Positions 49,766 through 63,559 of a stretch of 64,000 bases of DNA are shown here, one piece after another (positions within the stretch are counted from its first letter, which is position 1; the number at the start of each line of letters is the position of its first letter). The stretch spans positions 74,740,785-74,804,784 of the forward strand of contig OZ026623.1 in NCBI GenBank assembly GCA_964020975.1, given 5' to 3'. The DNA is from Hermodice carunculata. Its lineage: Eukaryota > Annelida > Polychaeta > Eunicida > Amphinomidae. The position numbers and the translations under genes are program-made. The notes under the pieces were generated by a model. That model saw only the letters and a program-made list of their open reading frames with translations. It had not been told where the DNA came from and did no database searches.

Positions 49766-50354
49766 AGCTTTTAAATATGATCAAAGTCAACCCATATACA
49801 CAAACGAAAATGATCTCTCACCAATGACGTCACCATATGTGCCCACATGTGTCCAGATCATGACTGCCTAATTGGTAAAAATCATAGAGGCGCCAACGAG
49901 ACTACAAGTAGGCATAAATTGCCATGTATCTTCATAAATGCTTCTCTGCTGTCAAGCTAGACTACAAAAGCTTCTGAGTTTTACAGCAGGTCAGCGCATC
50001 AAGTCTTAACGCAAGGTGAGGTTACCTAACAGCTTTCATTTTCTGACCTCAGATACATTGTCAAGTAATTTCATATACAAGCCTACATATACCATAGTCG
50101 TTTTGTGGTCAACAAGGAACATCCACATTCACCATTAATAAAATTAAATTTCAGTCAACTTTTAAAGCAGTCACACAAGTTCAAATGTTACTAACAACAA
50201 ATACAATTCGCTAATTGTAAAACATAAAATTACTTAGGGTTTTCTGGCATGTCTTCCACACATGCCAAACACATCCACATCAAGTCGCCAGAAATTTTTG
50301 TTTAAATTAACGGGAAAGGGAAGTGTGTATTACCGTCAAAGTGTGTGTGGGGAT

Positions 50355-50560
50355 ATTCTAAAAACCACACACCCATATTGGACCATTTCAAAACTAGTAA
50401 ATCATAATGTTGCTTGGAAGAACTAAACATCCAACCGACCAACCAACCAAAGACAAACAAGCTGACAAACAAACATTAATATCTGCGGATTTTTTTTTTA
50501 TGTGGACATATAGATATAATACCAACATTTTGATGTTCTCTCCTCCTCTTCCTTCTCTTC
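50355..50560 (+). repeat. Left inverted terminal arm of the virus-like fossil
   Basis: Contains AAATCATAATGTTGCTT, ATCCAACCGACCAACCAACC, AAGCTGACAAACAAA and ATGTGGACATATAGATATAA. All recur in the same order as reverse complements at 52575-52785. Confidence 0.85.
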
Positions 50561-50715
50561 CTGTTCCTTTTCCTCCTCCCTCTTCCTGTCCGTCCTTCTC
50601 CTCTGCCTTCCTTCTCTTCCTCCCTTCCTCCTGCTTTTCATCTTCTTCCTCCAACTCTTCCTGCTCTTCCTCCTCCTCTTGCTACTCTTCCTCCTCCCTC
50701 CTCCTCCTCCTTTGA
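50535..50715. repeat. (CCT)n-like polypyrimidine tract
   Basis: Long degenerate CCTCTT/TTCC stretch inside the left part of the virus-like fossil. The glutamate/lysine-rich frames on the minus strand are composition artefacts. Confidence 0.9.
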
Positions 50716-52574
50716 CCCTTTTTGAAAAGTTGAAAATACAACCATTGACCTCCCTCCTTAAAAAGTTTATAAGTGCAGCCATTCTTCATCATTTTCAGAG
50801 AACTTGTAAGACAACAAAAATGTCATACTAGTGCAAACTTTGTAAATTAAGTTTCACAAGGTCTGATAATATCACCAGACATCTGAAAAATTTACATAAA
50901 ACAAACTGATGTGCCAGTGGGTCCCCTCTAAGGGAGCCAAAAGGCCATCCCTTGGGCGCCAAGGGCCACTCATTGGGGACCATAGGGATTCTGATAGAGG
51001 CTTATCGAGTACTATGAGAGAACAAGATGGATGTACAAACACACCCTTCAAACTTGAACATCCTTTCACCATGGTCATTAGTGCACCCACAGGCTTTGGT
51101 AAATCAGTGTTTATCAAAACATCTTGGTCAGACCACAGACCAAAACTTAAATGTGGGAGCCCAACATACCAGGTCACCAACCAATGGAAACAGGCACTAC
51201 TGAAAGATTTGGTCTACCTGGAATACATCCAATAGAGGAAGATGCATCCCTAATCACACAAGATATGACCACCTGCAATTATTGTGGTATTATGTTTGTC
51301 AATGTTCACGAATTGCAACATCACTTGGCCAATTGGTTTGCAGAAGTTCGTGGAAACAACGAACCCAGTGACACAAAGAGGAGCCCGAATCTAAACGAGC
51401 CAAGATAGACTGGTGAAACTGGAGTGATCAAGGAGATGAACACAGTAAAGAAGAAACCGATGATGAAAAAGACAACCCAATGTTTAATCCACTGGTCATG
51501 GAGGTCTTTGATGACATGCAAGATGTTTATGGTGCTAAGGTAGATTCATACACATTTGGAAGCATGACATCAAGTGAAGCCAAAGAAAGGGCCTATGAGG
51601 ACTTAATTCCAAGATTTGCTAACGCCATGCGAACCAAGTATGCTAAATGGTGGGAACTCCTCTTTGATCTTGAGAAGGTCATAATCCACAACACCAACAA
51701 GAAAACCATCCATCAGCTGATGGATGATGAAGACATGGGCTGACAGAAGGCTATGCATGTAGCACAAAAGAAAAGAAATTTTTGTTAAAACAACTTATCA
51801 AAGAGTATGGGTTACAAGAATCTGAGGACATTTCAGACAAAGAGAAAGACTAATTTCTGACCTGGATATGCTGCTGAAAGTGTATGCTGTTGATTAGTTC
51901 ATGCAGCTTCAAAGAGTGCTAAATATTATAAGTAGGCATATCCTATAAGTGACAAGATGACCTATGTGTTACACTCGAAACTTGTTGCATTTGAAACGCA
52001 TTACATAATGGCACGCAAGACCGATTGGTCCAACTCGGTCACCTTTTTCGACAACATGGCCAAAGGAAAAGTTCCTTACACCTCCGGTTAATACTATATC
52101 ATGCCACCTCATCCAGAACCTAGGCAGACAGAACATGTAGCAGTCAAACCAGTGATCAACCTCATGACACCAGTGGCTCAGACGTTGGAACAAGCCAAAG
52201 CCACACTGAAGGTAGAAAGACATGAACAGAGAGGGAAAGAATACAAGCCTGGCAAAACGACTGAGCAAGACCAAAAAGAAAAAAAATGCTATGGGATCCC
52301 AGGTGCCCAATATTGGAAATAAAACTGTCAAAAGAGAGACAAACTGTTCTTTAAAGAATAATTGTCTTCCTATGAATGTTATGTGTACCAAAAAGTGAAA
52401 TAAATGATGCATTGCATGATGTGTCAACAAAACATATAATCTTAGTTGTTTGTTAATATAATTAAGTCATATTCTTGCTCTCTCTCTCTCACACACACAC
52501 AAATGAGATTTCTATCACTCACAGATAACAAAGGTATGTAATTCAACTTCCATGTTTTCAATAATCCCTTGTTA

Positions 52575-52785
52575 CAACTCAGGAGGAGGGAGAGGGGATA
52601 GAAATGGTGGTTTTATATCTATATGTCCACATGAAGAAAATTCCAAAAGTAAATTACTTTCCATTGATAACATTTGTTTGTCAGCTTGTTAGTCTGTTTG
52701 GTTGGTTGGTCGGTTGGATTTTTAGTTATTCAAAGCAACATTATGATTTTCTACTTTTGAAATTGCCCATTATGAGTGTGTGATT
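52575..52785 (-). repeat. Right inverted terminal arm of the virus-like fossil
   Basis: The reverse complement matches the left arm along its length, with one gap of about 25 bases between the ACAAACAAA and ATGTGGACATATAG blocks. Confidence 0.85.
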
Positions 52786-53068
52786 TTGAGAAACGTATTG
52801 GGGCAGGTAGGGTTAAAATCATTTGAAATAAAGTCAATTTACAGAATATGTCAAACTTTGTGCTGAGGGTCAAGGTTAAAGGCTTCATGAACTGATACAA
52901 TATTTCCTAGAACCCTATCTAAAAGACAAATAATACAGACATTTGTCAAAAAGGTTTCATAAATTGTTCCCCAGGCTAAAAATGTCACAAGCTTCACATT
53001 TTGTATATATAAGCATTACAAAGATGGGGAAGGAGAGAGAAAGAAAGAGGGAGCATGCACGTGTGCGC

Positions 53069-53069
<1 letters not shown>

Positions 53070-53134
<65 letters not shown>
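53070..53134. repeat. (AG)n microsatellite inside copy C
   Basis: Pure GA run flanked by AG-rich and GTGCGCGT sequence. It is homologous in position to the (AG)n at 18785. Confidence 0.95.
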
Positions 53135-53136
<2 letters not shown>

Positions 53137-53244
53137 CCCGATCACCTCTTTCATTTTTTATTGCAGAATAATTCATCACATGCAGCTTTTTGTTCAAGGT
53201 GATGCTGTTGTTGCCTGATATAAGCAGACCAAAGGTCCTTGACA

Positions 53245-54035
53245 ATTCAGGAACCTCCTCCCGCCCCCCCCCCCCCCCGCTCCACTGTGCTCAGTGATTT
53301 TCTTGCCTCCGATCCCTAAAGAAAGCTCCTTTGCTGGGTGTAAGGTTGTTTGATTGTGTAGTTTTAACATAGGCACTGGCCACACAGCAGAGTTTACATG
53401 CTAAAATTACATGAATATGTCAACAGAACATGTTTAAATATGGAAGGAAAATGGCCTCTATACAATTAAAGAAACCTTTCATAAAATGTTTAATTTCCAA
53501 CAATAAGTTAACTCTATTTTAGGGAAGTAGAGCTTGCCTAATCAGTGAAGTGTCTGCCATAACTTAACAATGCGTTTTTCCTTTACACACCACACTTATA
53601 TGATTGGTAATATCCCACATAGTCATATGTGTTGGCATCATGAGCACATGCTGCCAACATATACTCAGTTTAAAGGTTTCTCAAACTCTGGTGATTAACC
53701 CCACAGATGTCAGAAACCAATTGACATTTATGTATGCATTGTGGTCAGAAGATAGATACCGCATGAGGGTCCCATTAATTCTGTCCGAAAAAAAAGTCTC
53801 TCGCATCTTCAATTTTAAATTGTCTGGTACATTACCGATGTTGACAGGCATTGTAATAAAAAAGTTTATAATTTATGTAAAGGTTGCTATAGTTGATCTC
53901 AAATGTACTTTGAAGATTAGTACATTTTACATGCATTACCCTATGCCCGCAAGTGTCTACCCTCGCGATATCCCTCCTCTGCAGTCAGCTGGAGGTGAAA
54001 AAATTGTATGCTTTGATGGTTCTGTAAAAGCAGTC
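53245..54035. mobile_element. Insert within copy C, with an unrecognised ORF
   Basis: Relative to copies A and B about 790 bases are inserted. TTGACA occurs at both junctions (TTGACAATTCAGG left, TTTGACAGGGACC right) and could be a 6-bp target duplication. The frame at 53604-54089 is open for about 160 codons, running into the host repeat. It begins at TTG, and contains NPTDVRNQLTFMYALWSEDR, KVSRIFNFKLSGTLPMLTG and YMHYPMPASVYPRDIPPLQS. The hydrophobic-alternating pattern suggests beta strands. I do not recognise the family. No inverted ends were seen, so the class of insert is open. Confidence 0.4.
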
Positions 54036-55215
54036 AATTTGACAGGGACCCTGGGCCACCAGTCACATACAAAAATGGTCTGCCACTAGCTAAGAAGAAA
54101 AATGCTGCCGTGACCATTGTCACTTGCACAATCCAGTAGGCCTCCTTTCCTTCTGCGCTCTACCCAACCAGCCACACAGTTGTACACTAATGCATGTCAA
54201 GTGCTGGAGCATTGACCCCAAGGGGGACATGACCACTGCCTGGCAGGCTTGCATATTCAGGGCCCCTGTCTTAAACCAGATCTTCAGCCAAGCAGCAGTG
54301 GACAAAACAATTGTGTGACAACACTGAATCCAAACATGCATTTCCCTCAACAGTGTTTGCATGTTGATTATGAGCTTTTTGACATAAAACGTATTGAGTT
54401 ATGATTGTTCCCTAAAATACTTGTCCATGTGAATCTGACTGAAATCATATATAATTCATGATTAGAGTCTAAATTACTTTGCCAATATAACAAATAATTT
54501 TACATTCAACACAATGTGCCCCTTTCCCCTGCATAATACTCAGGACTATTTACAAGGCAAAAAGCTTTACACTTGCCACATGTAGTTGCACTTTCCAAAA
54601 GTACTGACAATAGATGCTGACAGTATAGTTATGTTATGGAAGATGTGACTAAACTTGGTTTACCTTGCATGACAAAATGTATCCCTTTGTTGCCAGTGAA
54701 AGAAGCTCAAACAAATATATGACTGGACAAGCTGGACAAGCCCTATTTTTCAATTTATGAAAAGGTAATTTTTTTTGGCTTTGGCATATTAAGCATCATA
54801 ATAGCCCCATCACATACAATGATGTACATTGTTGAGCTTTACAAATATTGCAATCTCTTAAATTCGCATTTTGGTGGCCAAAACTACCACTCCAACATTC
54901 TACTGAATGTGGGGTTGGACTTTATTGCCCGCAAAAAAAAAAAAAAAAAAAATCAAAGGAACTGGGGGATAGAGTGAAGCTTGCGGGAGGCGGGTACAGG
55001 TTGTCTTGAGTTCGATTTGACTTGGGTATGGCTTGACTTGAGTAGGGTTGGACACAGGTACCTTTTAATTCTGACTCCTTCAAATTTAAATGTGAATATT
55101 TTTCTTTATATTTTTGTGAATTTTGTAGGTTTTCTTTTCAAAACATTTCGATTTCTCCAAACCTTGAAAGGAATGTAAATGCAATTTTCACTGAAGCTTT
55201 TCACTTAGTGAAAGT

Positions 55216-55360
<145 letters not shown>

Positions 55361-56859
55361 ACGTGCATACACTCTGCATACACATAAGAACTTGAGTGAC
55401 AAGGGGAAAAAGCTGCATTTTTCTATGACTCTCTCTCTCTCTATACATATATATATATATATGATTATCTCTGTCTGTCTGTCTGTCGGTCTGTTTGTGT
55501 GTATGTGTTTTTGTCTGTCCGTGTGTGTATGCATGTGGGGATTGCATTTCTGTGCAAATATATCTGTGTGTGATCAGTCCAAGCCAAAATATCACGGAAA
55601 ATCATCATGACGTTGAGTATTAGATGCCTAATTAAAATTTTATCCTTTCAACACTTTCATAAACATATCGTTTCTTTTTTATTGGCACTCGCCAAATTCC
55701 GATTTGTCTACAGAATGGTCGCTATCAAAGCGTGGTTCTCTGATATTTAATTTTTATTAAGAAAAAGAAAGAAATAAAGGTACATAATGCTTTCAATGGA
55801 AAGGGACAACAGATATCGGTCAGGAGTCTGATGATGGATTTGGTCAAGCTGGGTTTTATGTTACCAGCCTTGTTCTGGCCAGGAATCAGCTACAAGAAAA
55901 TATAACCAACCACATCCATTGTGTATGAGGCTTCTGTTCACACGTAAATGACCACATGTATAAGATTTTTTCAGGTTATATTGTATACTTATGTATCTAT
56001 GTGTATGACTTAAACCAACAGTCACAGGCTCTTTCACATGACTAAGTGACAAATATCGGCTTTTTTGTAGCGGTGTCTGGGAGAGGCTGAGATGAAGAAG
56101 TTTGGAATTGGGTCTAAATAAAGCAAGGTTCTAATGGCACTTTGTCCTTGCCACAGTATATACACACTTTTCCAATTATGAATAATTCAGAAAAAAACAT
56201 TTCTTACAGTCATAAATTCCAATCCGACTATGACAGCAAATAGTTGGATAGGATAGCTGTCACCTATTCTACTATTAACTCGGTGACAGTATTCCCTAAG
56301 GTGGACAAAAGATATTGACCTATTGCTCTTTTCTGATGGTTGATTTGTCGAATTGCACATGTAACTCTTGACTCAATGCCCTCCCCCCCCCCTTTACGAC
56401 CTTGTCTATACTTATAATGGATACAATATGTCTTCAAAAATGCAACGATAAGGACGAAAGCAATATGAACATTTAGCAGCATCATGTCAGACACAAAGCG
56501 TATATGTTCTTTCTGAATAAAAATTCCAAATTTTCATCAAATGAGTAGTACTGGTATTCACTGGGCAGACCTGCTAATTTACCTTGTATTTATTGGAATC
56601 AGGTTCTGGGTAGGGCGGGGTTTTAATAAAAAAGGGTTGGTTTGTTGAAGAGATCTGAATGGTAGGTGTAAAATAACGTCGCAAAAGAATTGGGAAAAAA
56701 GATCATCCTCCAATGTAATCATAATTAGGTGACGAGGCTACTTGTTGGCATTAAAACGAAACAAATAGATCACCGTAAATTATCTAATTGACGTCAACGA
56801 GTTGTACACATGGAACTCAGGCTGAACTTTTCATTGTGTTTACTTTAAATTAATAGACT

Positions 56860-56985
56860 GAAGTGGGGGTGCGTCTTCTTCTCTCCGGGTTTCTGCTGAA
56901 CAGAATTAAAGTTTGGCACCAAATTAGGGATGCGTCTTCTATTAGGGATGCGTCTCCTTTTAGAGATGCGTCATCTGAGAGACAA
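56860..56985. repeat. Short tandem motif GGGATGCGTCT
   Basis: GTGCGTCTTCTTCTC, GGGATGCGTCTTCTATTA, GGGATGCGTCTCCTTTTA and GAGATGCGTCATCT follow one another; the last three are about 18 to 20 bases apart. Likely the edge of an old interspersed element. Confidence 0.55.
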
Positions 56986-59668
56986 TACAGGGTCTTACAG
57001 TAGCTTGTTCCAAAAACAAAGCAAAAAGAGTATGATTTAAAAATATGTGCAAATTGTTGGTGGTAAAACTGGGCCGGGAATGATAGCGCAGCTTATATGA
57101 GACCGCAATCTTGTCACTAAATTCTTGGACAATCGCCGACGGCCTTTCTTATAACAGCTCCAGATGACAGGAAGCAGCAGTAAGCAGCCTTTGAAGTCCT
57201 TTGAAATAGTTTGTTTGCGGGTCACACTATCTCTGGAATCCCCGAGATGTTTCTTGATCCAGCTAAATGTGCTCTCCATCACAGGTTAACTTTGTTTCAA
57301 TGAATCACAAGTCTGGTGGTGTAATACGGTGTCAGGTAAGCAATTGAGGTCTTCATGTATATATCAGGGGAGGTAGTAGGGATGGTTATTATAATGCCTA
57401 TTTCAGAGCATACGGAGATGGGTTTTCAGCACTTCAATATATAATAGTTTCGAGTGAAAGTTTCAAAATTTCATAATTTCAATTTATTTCTCAACACATC
57501 ATGATGCTCATTGTCAGTTGAAGCAAATTTTTGTCTTCAAAAATTATAAGGCCTACTGTCAAGACATACCATTAGAGCAACACATCTATATAATATGATT
57601 GAAACAACTTTGCGCTAAATACTTTTATCATGCAACCAGTTGCCTGTTCATAATATGATTGTTGGTATTCTGGTGGAAATGAAGGAATGAGTCAACTTGC
57701 TTTATCCTGGTTAGGTACATAAAACGCACAATTTGACTTTTTTTTTTTACTGAATTCTTGGTCCATAAAATAATTATTACTCTCATTAATGTTCGCTCTA
57801 ATTTAATTCCCAAGACATTATATCCAACCAGGTAATAACGTTGACATTTTGGACCATTTTAAAGCACTAGCGAATATCAATGTGATACGCAGGGTACACT
57901 ATACTTGAATGCAGTGATCGCAAAATAAATTTCATTAGAAAAATATTAAAACAGACACCTCCTATCAGCATGCGAGGATCAAAAAGCTGCCTGAAAACGT
58001 TTTGGAAAAAAAAAAAAAATAAAACTCAAAGTTAACTTCCAGTACATTTTGTTAAAATGCCAAGCTCAGGAACAGAAACAAATCAAGCTACATATAAAAA
58101 AACGCATCGTCTCCACTGAAGAATCGACACCAAGCTGGAAAATCTGAGTGAATTTGCTGACTGAAACAAACTGAAACTTAAGCACGAGGCATGTGATTAC
58201 CGAATTATATACTCAGTTTTGCTAGTCTTCTGAAACACACTCATGTTGCCACTCAAAGTAGCCCTGTGTAATCAAGCTACAAGTCAGTGACAAACATTTG
58301 AAGTTAATGTATTCTATTAATTTTTCAGATAACTAGCAGATAAGGTTTCAAAGAAGCTCTATGCCCCTATAAAGCTACATATCATTTACTGCGACGTCAT
58401 CGGCGTGCTTTAACACTGCATTGGCTCCCACAAACGTAAACAGTTTCATCTGCTCTTTATTCAACGTCGGCGATTCCGAGCACAAAGTTATATTTCGCTT
58501 TGTAAAGAACGAGAAACAGCCAGTAATACATCGTATAGTAACTCAAATGCATTTTCACTTATTTCGCCAAATTCGCGCAAATATGTTAACAGTGTGAACG
58601 AAGTCCTCGCACATTGCACAACTGTTCTGATGACTTCCATTGCGTATTTTGTATAATAATAATTTGTTACGGTGCCGGGAGTGCTCAAATCCAAATGACA
58701 AGGAACAATGATCAGAAAGTTTTATCACCACAACCATGTGCTTCAGCTCTTCAAATGCAGAAACAAAGAAATATTTTGACATTGGCATTTAAAATTAAGT
58801 AAAATTAGGACCACATGTCTGTTAAAGCTCAGTAACTACATTATTAAGGCTGGTGACAAAGGTCGATTGACCAAACGTTGAAACTCCTGAGGTTGTTACA
58901 GGCACAAAACCAGCTATAATTAAAGTAAATCACTAAAAGTCATGTTGATCTGAGTGGGAGGAGAAACCGAAACAGTGGACCTGCTTACTAAATTAGCAGC
59001 CACTGCACCCACTACATCTGCCTGAGTAATTGAAATTTTGTGATTAATATAGATCGTTTATCAGATTGAAGAGCTACATATTGCGTTGTGGCTACAAGTG
59101 CAACCAATGAAATAATGAATGCATGTAAACCATTACAACTCACAGTTGATTTTCAAAACTTCAGGCAGATGCACTGGAACAACCATGAATTATTTTGCAT
59201 ATTTCAGAGTGCTAGAGGGTATAAGTAGAGCAGCGCCTACGATCTGGTCAGTGTGCTTTTGTGAGCAAACTACATTTACATTATCCAGGAATGGCGCATG
59301 GACATGGCAGACAAAAAGAAATGAAAACAAACAACAAAAACGCTCAAAGAACCCCCCCCAAAAACAATAAACAAAAGCAAACAACACGAAATAAAAAAAA
59401 GAAAAGAACAAACGGGGAAAAAACAAACAAATAAAAACGACCCCCCCAAATAAAAGGAAATTTACTTACTCGTATGGCTTTTGTTATCTATTAGGTGACT
59501 CACAAGTCCAGAGAACCAAGAAGTGACAGGCTACCTTGTGTCTTTTTATCTTTGGCACAAAATTTGGAGTTTTAGTGGTAATTCCTACATGATTTTGCCA
59601 AAAGATCTGTAGTGAATAAAGAATATTGCAAAGGTTTGGAAGGCCGTTTTAAGCCACCAGTTGCTCTT

Positions 59669-59830
59669 TCTAGATGACTGCCTGTCTCAAGTCAGGAATG
59701 AAAATTGGTTCCTCATATTGGTATTGGAAGTTCAATGTTGATGTCTTGGTAGCCCTTGGATCTCTTTGTTGCCATTGTTGGATTTAATTTAGGAACCTGG
59801 GTAATGTTTTTCTGAACTATTTGGAGTAAT
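59669..59830 (+). repeat. Dispersed repeat family R, copy 2
   Basis: ACTGCCTGTCTCAAGTCAGGA, TTCAATGTTGATGTCTTGG, TCTTTGTTGCCATTGTTGGAT and GTTTTTCTGAAC match copies at 28650 and 41885 (reverse). Confidence 0.7.
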
Positions 59831-62800
59831 TGGGGGTAGCTCCCTCAAGCCTACTCTTATTTTAAATTATGCATTCTTTTCCTTATCAGTAAAACTTCGT
59901 CCAGCTGATAAATGCATCAAGACGAAATTCTAGCAATTGTGAATATAAGTAAAATATAGAGCTTAAAACGCCGCTCATTTGACACAGCCATATAAGGGGA
60001 GAATGGAGAATATGCAAGCATTCACTCGAACTGTACTCAACATACACGCGAATTCCATTCATGTGGCCCAACAGTTTAGGGCACTTATATTATTATTATT
60101 TAGAGTCTATCAACATCTTTTTAACCAGAATGGAGAAAAAAAATATTTTCATCAACAATCAGATTGTTGTCAAAAACAAAATGCAACACGATGATGAACA
60201 ATTTAGCACAGTTATCAGGAGTATTTCAATTTTTTTCTCTTCCAAGTGCGCTAATTACCCAGTTCGTGATAATGGCAGTAATGTACCTGAGTTACAACAA
60301 AGTAATAAACTGTAATCACAGTGATAGAAACGTCAGATATAGGGGTCTGCAAATGCAATACAATGGCACAAAGTGCAGAACAGCTAATACACTATGCCAA
60401 TTTCTTTATTTCTTTACAAGTCTGCCAATAGGCCACTTCAAGGAGACAACTGAATTTCCACCAATACTAACACATCAGTGAAAGGCACATTACAGGTTGA
60501 AACCAGGTACCATGGCTGAAGTATTCTGCAGAGCTTTGTGGGGTTTCAATTGACATTGCCAGGCAGCTGGTGACATAGACATCTGGTTTGTACTGTTGGT
60601 GAAATATATTTTCAACATAATACGGTGTATAGCAAAGGCCAATCTCAGAACGTATAGCAGAAGAAATAGAATATAAATAAAAGTCAGCTGATAGCCATGT
60701 TTATTAAAAGAGTCCAGATGCTACACATACTCAATTATAGTATTAAACCACTGTCATGTAGTGAATATAACCACACTTTATCATAACGTTCGACAGTGAG
60801 CAAGCCGACAAGTTTGAAGGCACCTGGTGTAAATCTGTGAAGTATATCACATAAGTTTACAGGTGTGCTAATATCCAACAATGTCTATGTTAACGCTTTT
60901 TTTATTATAAATCATTTTAAAAATTAGCATCAACCAAGAAATGAAAATGAAAACACCAGAGACTAAGTCAGCTATATTCCTACTTAAATTAAAAAGAAAG
61001 GAAATTGTCGTTTTGGATAAGTAAAAAATCACATACACACACAAGCACAAACAAAATCACGTCTACACCCCTGTGTTCAGCTATCCTTGGGTTTTTCTAC
61101 TTTTAAAGGTCCAAGTCTATAATTTTTAGCACAAATATTTATCAAGTTATCAAGGACACAGTCAAATTGGATAAACGAGAATTGGCCCTGTGACCTTAAA
61201 ATGAAGTCAAGGTCCCTCAAGTACTAGGTACATCATCAATAGACGACCGTCAGCATTTAAATCATAGCTGAAAATGGGCTCTCGTTATAAGATGGACAGC
61301 AAAATGCAATATATGGACCTTTGTCATTGGCAATGAGGCTAGGGTCACCCATGTATTATTTCTGTATGGACTGCGTGAATGAGGAAGAAAAGCAAACAAA
61401 AAAACTTTTAAACAAATGACAGTTCTTGCTGCTATTACGACTAAAAGGAATCCAATGTTGTGCTTAGGGAAAATTAAAACTTTAAATTTCAAAGCTCAAT
61501 ATTACAAAAAAACAAACAAACAAACAAATATATTAATTGAATGCATGAAGTATCACATACTATATTCAGGTGTATGGTTGTCCTCTGAAGAATACATAGC
61601 GATTCCAAAGCGTTTGGTTAAAACATTTTAATAAAAACATTATAATTTGCCACCACATACCCCCCCCCCCCCCAAGAAAAAAATCAGTCTAAATATTAAA
61701 TCACCCGACCATAGCCTGCTTTACAAGTAAGGGGAGGCCTGACCAGGGTACAGCCCACAACGTTTGAAGAAAATCAGGACCAACATTTTGGAGACTATGT
61801 TGTAAAAATGTTAATTGTGAAGGGAGGAACAATGATGGCTAAAATCACTTTGAGCCATTTGGTACGACGAAAAAAAGGAAAGTTAATTTTGCCGAACGAA
61901 TATACTGAAAATATGAACAGACTTTGCAGCTGACGAAAGTATCAAAGAGCAACCTTCCTTGTGCAACAGAAAAAAAGCACCCGAACATTGGTTACTCTCG
62001 TGTCATAAAGCACGGTCATATCATAAAAATGCAATGTGGCTAAATGAAGTACTTTATACATATTATCATTTGGTGATAACAGGAAAGTATATAATCAATG
62101 GATAAATAAACAACAATTCACCTTTTTTTCCCTTGGAACCCATTGATTCTGTATAGCATAATTCCCTCATTTCCACATAGCCTGTGCTGTAAAAACTTTT
62201 CTTGCATGTGGAAACACCACCCACGATGGTTTGAACGTTCATGTGCAACCTTTTATCAAATGAAAGATTTTATGTGCCATGTGTGTTGAACATGGCACAT
62301 CTATAATTCTGCTTTAAAAGTGTCGAAAAGTGCAACATTTAAAACCATCTTCCACAAAGCATGTGCATATCTCCCTGGCTTCTGGGATTAGGTTTCTTGC
62401 GACTACATTGAACAGTGAGTATGGTTACATGTTCACCAGATACCCACTTATTGACATTTGATAATTTGGCAAAAAATTCACAGAATTGCATAAATGTTCC
62501 CATCACATGTCCGGCTAGTTCCGTTTGTAACATCACTGGTAAATAAGGCAAATAATGCTACATGAAATAAAGATTCACAACAGGTGAAAATTATTTCAGT
62601 ACGCAGCATTGCCAATGTAAGCACTGAAATCCTGTGGTCGTTCCACAGTATTAGGAAGATGAATGGACAGATTTCTCCGATTACTGGGTATGTCAAAAAC
62701 GTTTTATTACATGCTGGATAAAATTGGCAACTCTAAGACGTCATGGTAATTTGGCAATGTTTTCCATTCTCTCTCAGTTTGTTTAAATCTTTCCAGTAAG

Positions 62801-63559
62801 TGTCACTCACAAAATATATGTAAATTGCCTTTTTTTCTGAATGGAGCTCACAACAGATTAAACTCAAAATATGTTTAATGTAGAATCTGTGAGCCCATCG
62901 CAAACTTTGTAACAGTGTGCAAACCTTTTTTGGGGACACTCGCTGTACACGTTTGCAACTTATTTGGCGACTTCATTGAGCAACCTCAAACAGATTTTGA
63001 CATAGTCAGATGGTGCTTAACATTTCCATCTTGGAGGTCTAGTTCGATCATAGATGGTGACATTTAGGGAAATCCATGCATATTCACACAATGCTCGCTA
63101 TTTTTGATGTGTATGTCAACAACATGACATGACGTCAGGTTGCACGTTTAGGAAATATATGTATATCTTTTATTTCGTAATCTTAGAACCCTCAATGTTT
63201 ACATCGAGATTGATAGAGAAAACCTAGAAAAAAGTAATATAATAAAAAAAAATCAAAGTGTATTATTTGGTGATTTACTATGTTTAGAAAACGCAAACAA
63301 TGAGCTTTCTATATATCAAGTAATGCACACACTGTCAGTATTTAAAAAGGCCAGGGCTCTTACAAATATGGACTTGATCAGACTCTAATGGTATAGCATT
63401 CAGTTAATTCTTCCATCTTTCCACCTTTATGCGCTTGAGAATGTTTTCAAGTTCCATATGGTCTGTAAGCTATGTTAGAATAACTGGCTGGGTTCACCTC
63501 AACATACATGTCCTTGTCATAGTCTGTTGTATCTAGACAATTACATATTCAACTCACCA
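59831..63559. other. No gene recognised
   Basis: Only small ORFs without motifs. At 61188-61213 GTGACCTTAAAATGAAGTCAAGGTCC is a near-inverted pair of nuclear-receptor-like half sites, similar to those in the satellite at 32.6 kb. A poly-C run lies at 61661-61673. Confidence 0.45.

Larger units (their letters stand above)
49227..50344. other. Intergenic AT-rich stretch
   Basis: The 3' flank of the receptor body. Apart from the polyadenylation hexamer and an (AT)n tract I see no feature. Confidence 0.5.
50355..52785 (+). mobile_element. Virus-like element fossil with long inverted ends (possible Polinton kin)
   Basis: About 2.4 kb bounded by inverted repeats of about 200 bp. On the plus strand inside are remnants of an NTP-binding protein (HPFTMVIS with a Walker A motif APTGFGKS near 51085-51110), a C2H2-like finger (CNYCGIMFVNVHELQHH near 51270-51325), an acidic helical stretch (51480-51740) and a basic Lys/Gln-rich stretch (52100-52320). 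The order of ATPase then finger recalls packaging-ATPase-type ORFs of virus-like elements in invertebrate genomes. Polinton/Maverick kinship is a guess, and no capsid, polymerase or integrase is present. The copy is broken in several places and strongly internally reduced. Arm identity of roughly 85% suggests moderate age. Confidence 0.5.
52820..54965. repeat. Interspersed repeat, copy C, interrupted by an insert
   Basis: The left part (52825-53245) and right part (54036-54965) match copy B at 19558-20915 in order. Examples are TTTACAGAATATGTCAAACT, CAGAATAATTCATCACATG, GACCCTGGGCCACCAGTCAC and ACATACAATGATGTACATTG. An (AG)n of about 65 bases sits at the position of copy A's giant tract. The insert at 53245-54035 is absent from copies A and B. 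Confidence 0.8.

Noticed and set aside
50394-50782. Glu/Lys/Arg-rich ORFs on the minus strand
   Set aside because: Composition artefact of a polypyrimidine tract.
57037-57282. 81-codon basic ORF, MESTFSWIKKHLGD...
   Set aside because: No recognisable motif or splice signals; length within chance expectation.
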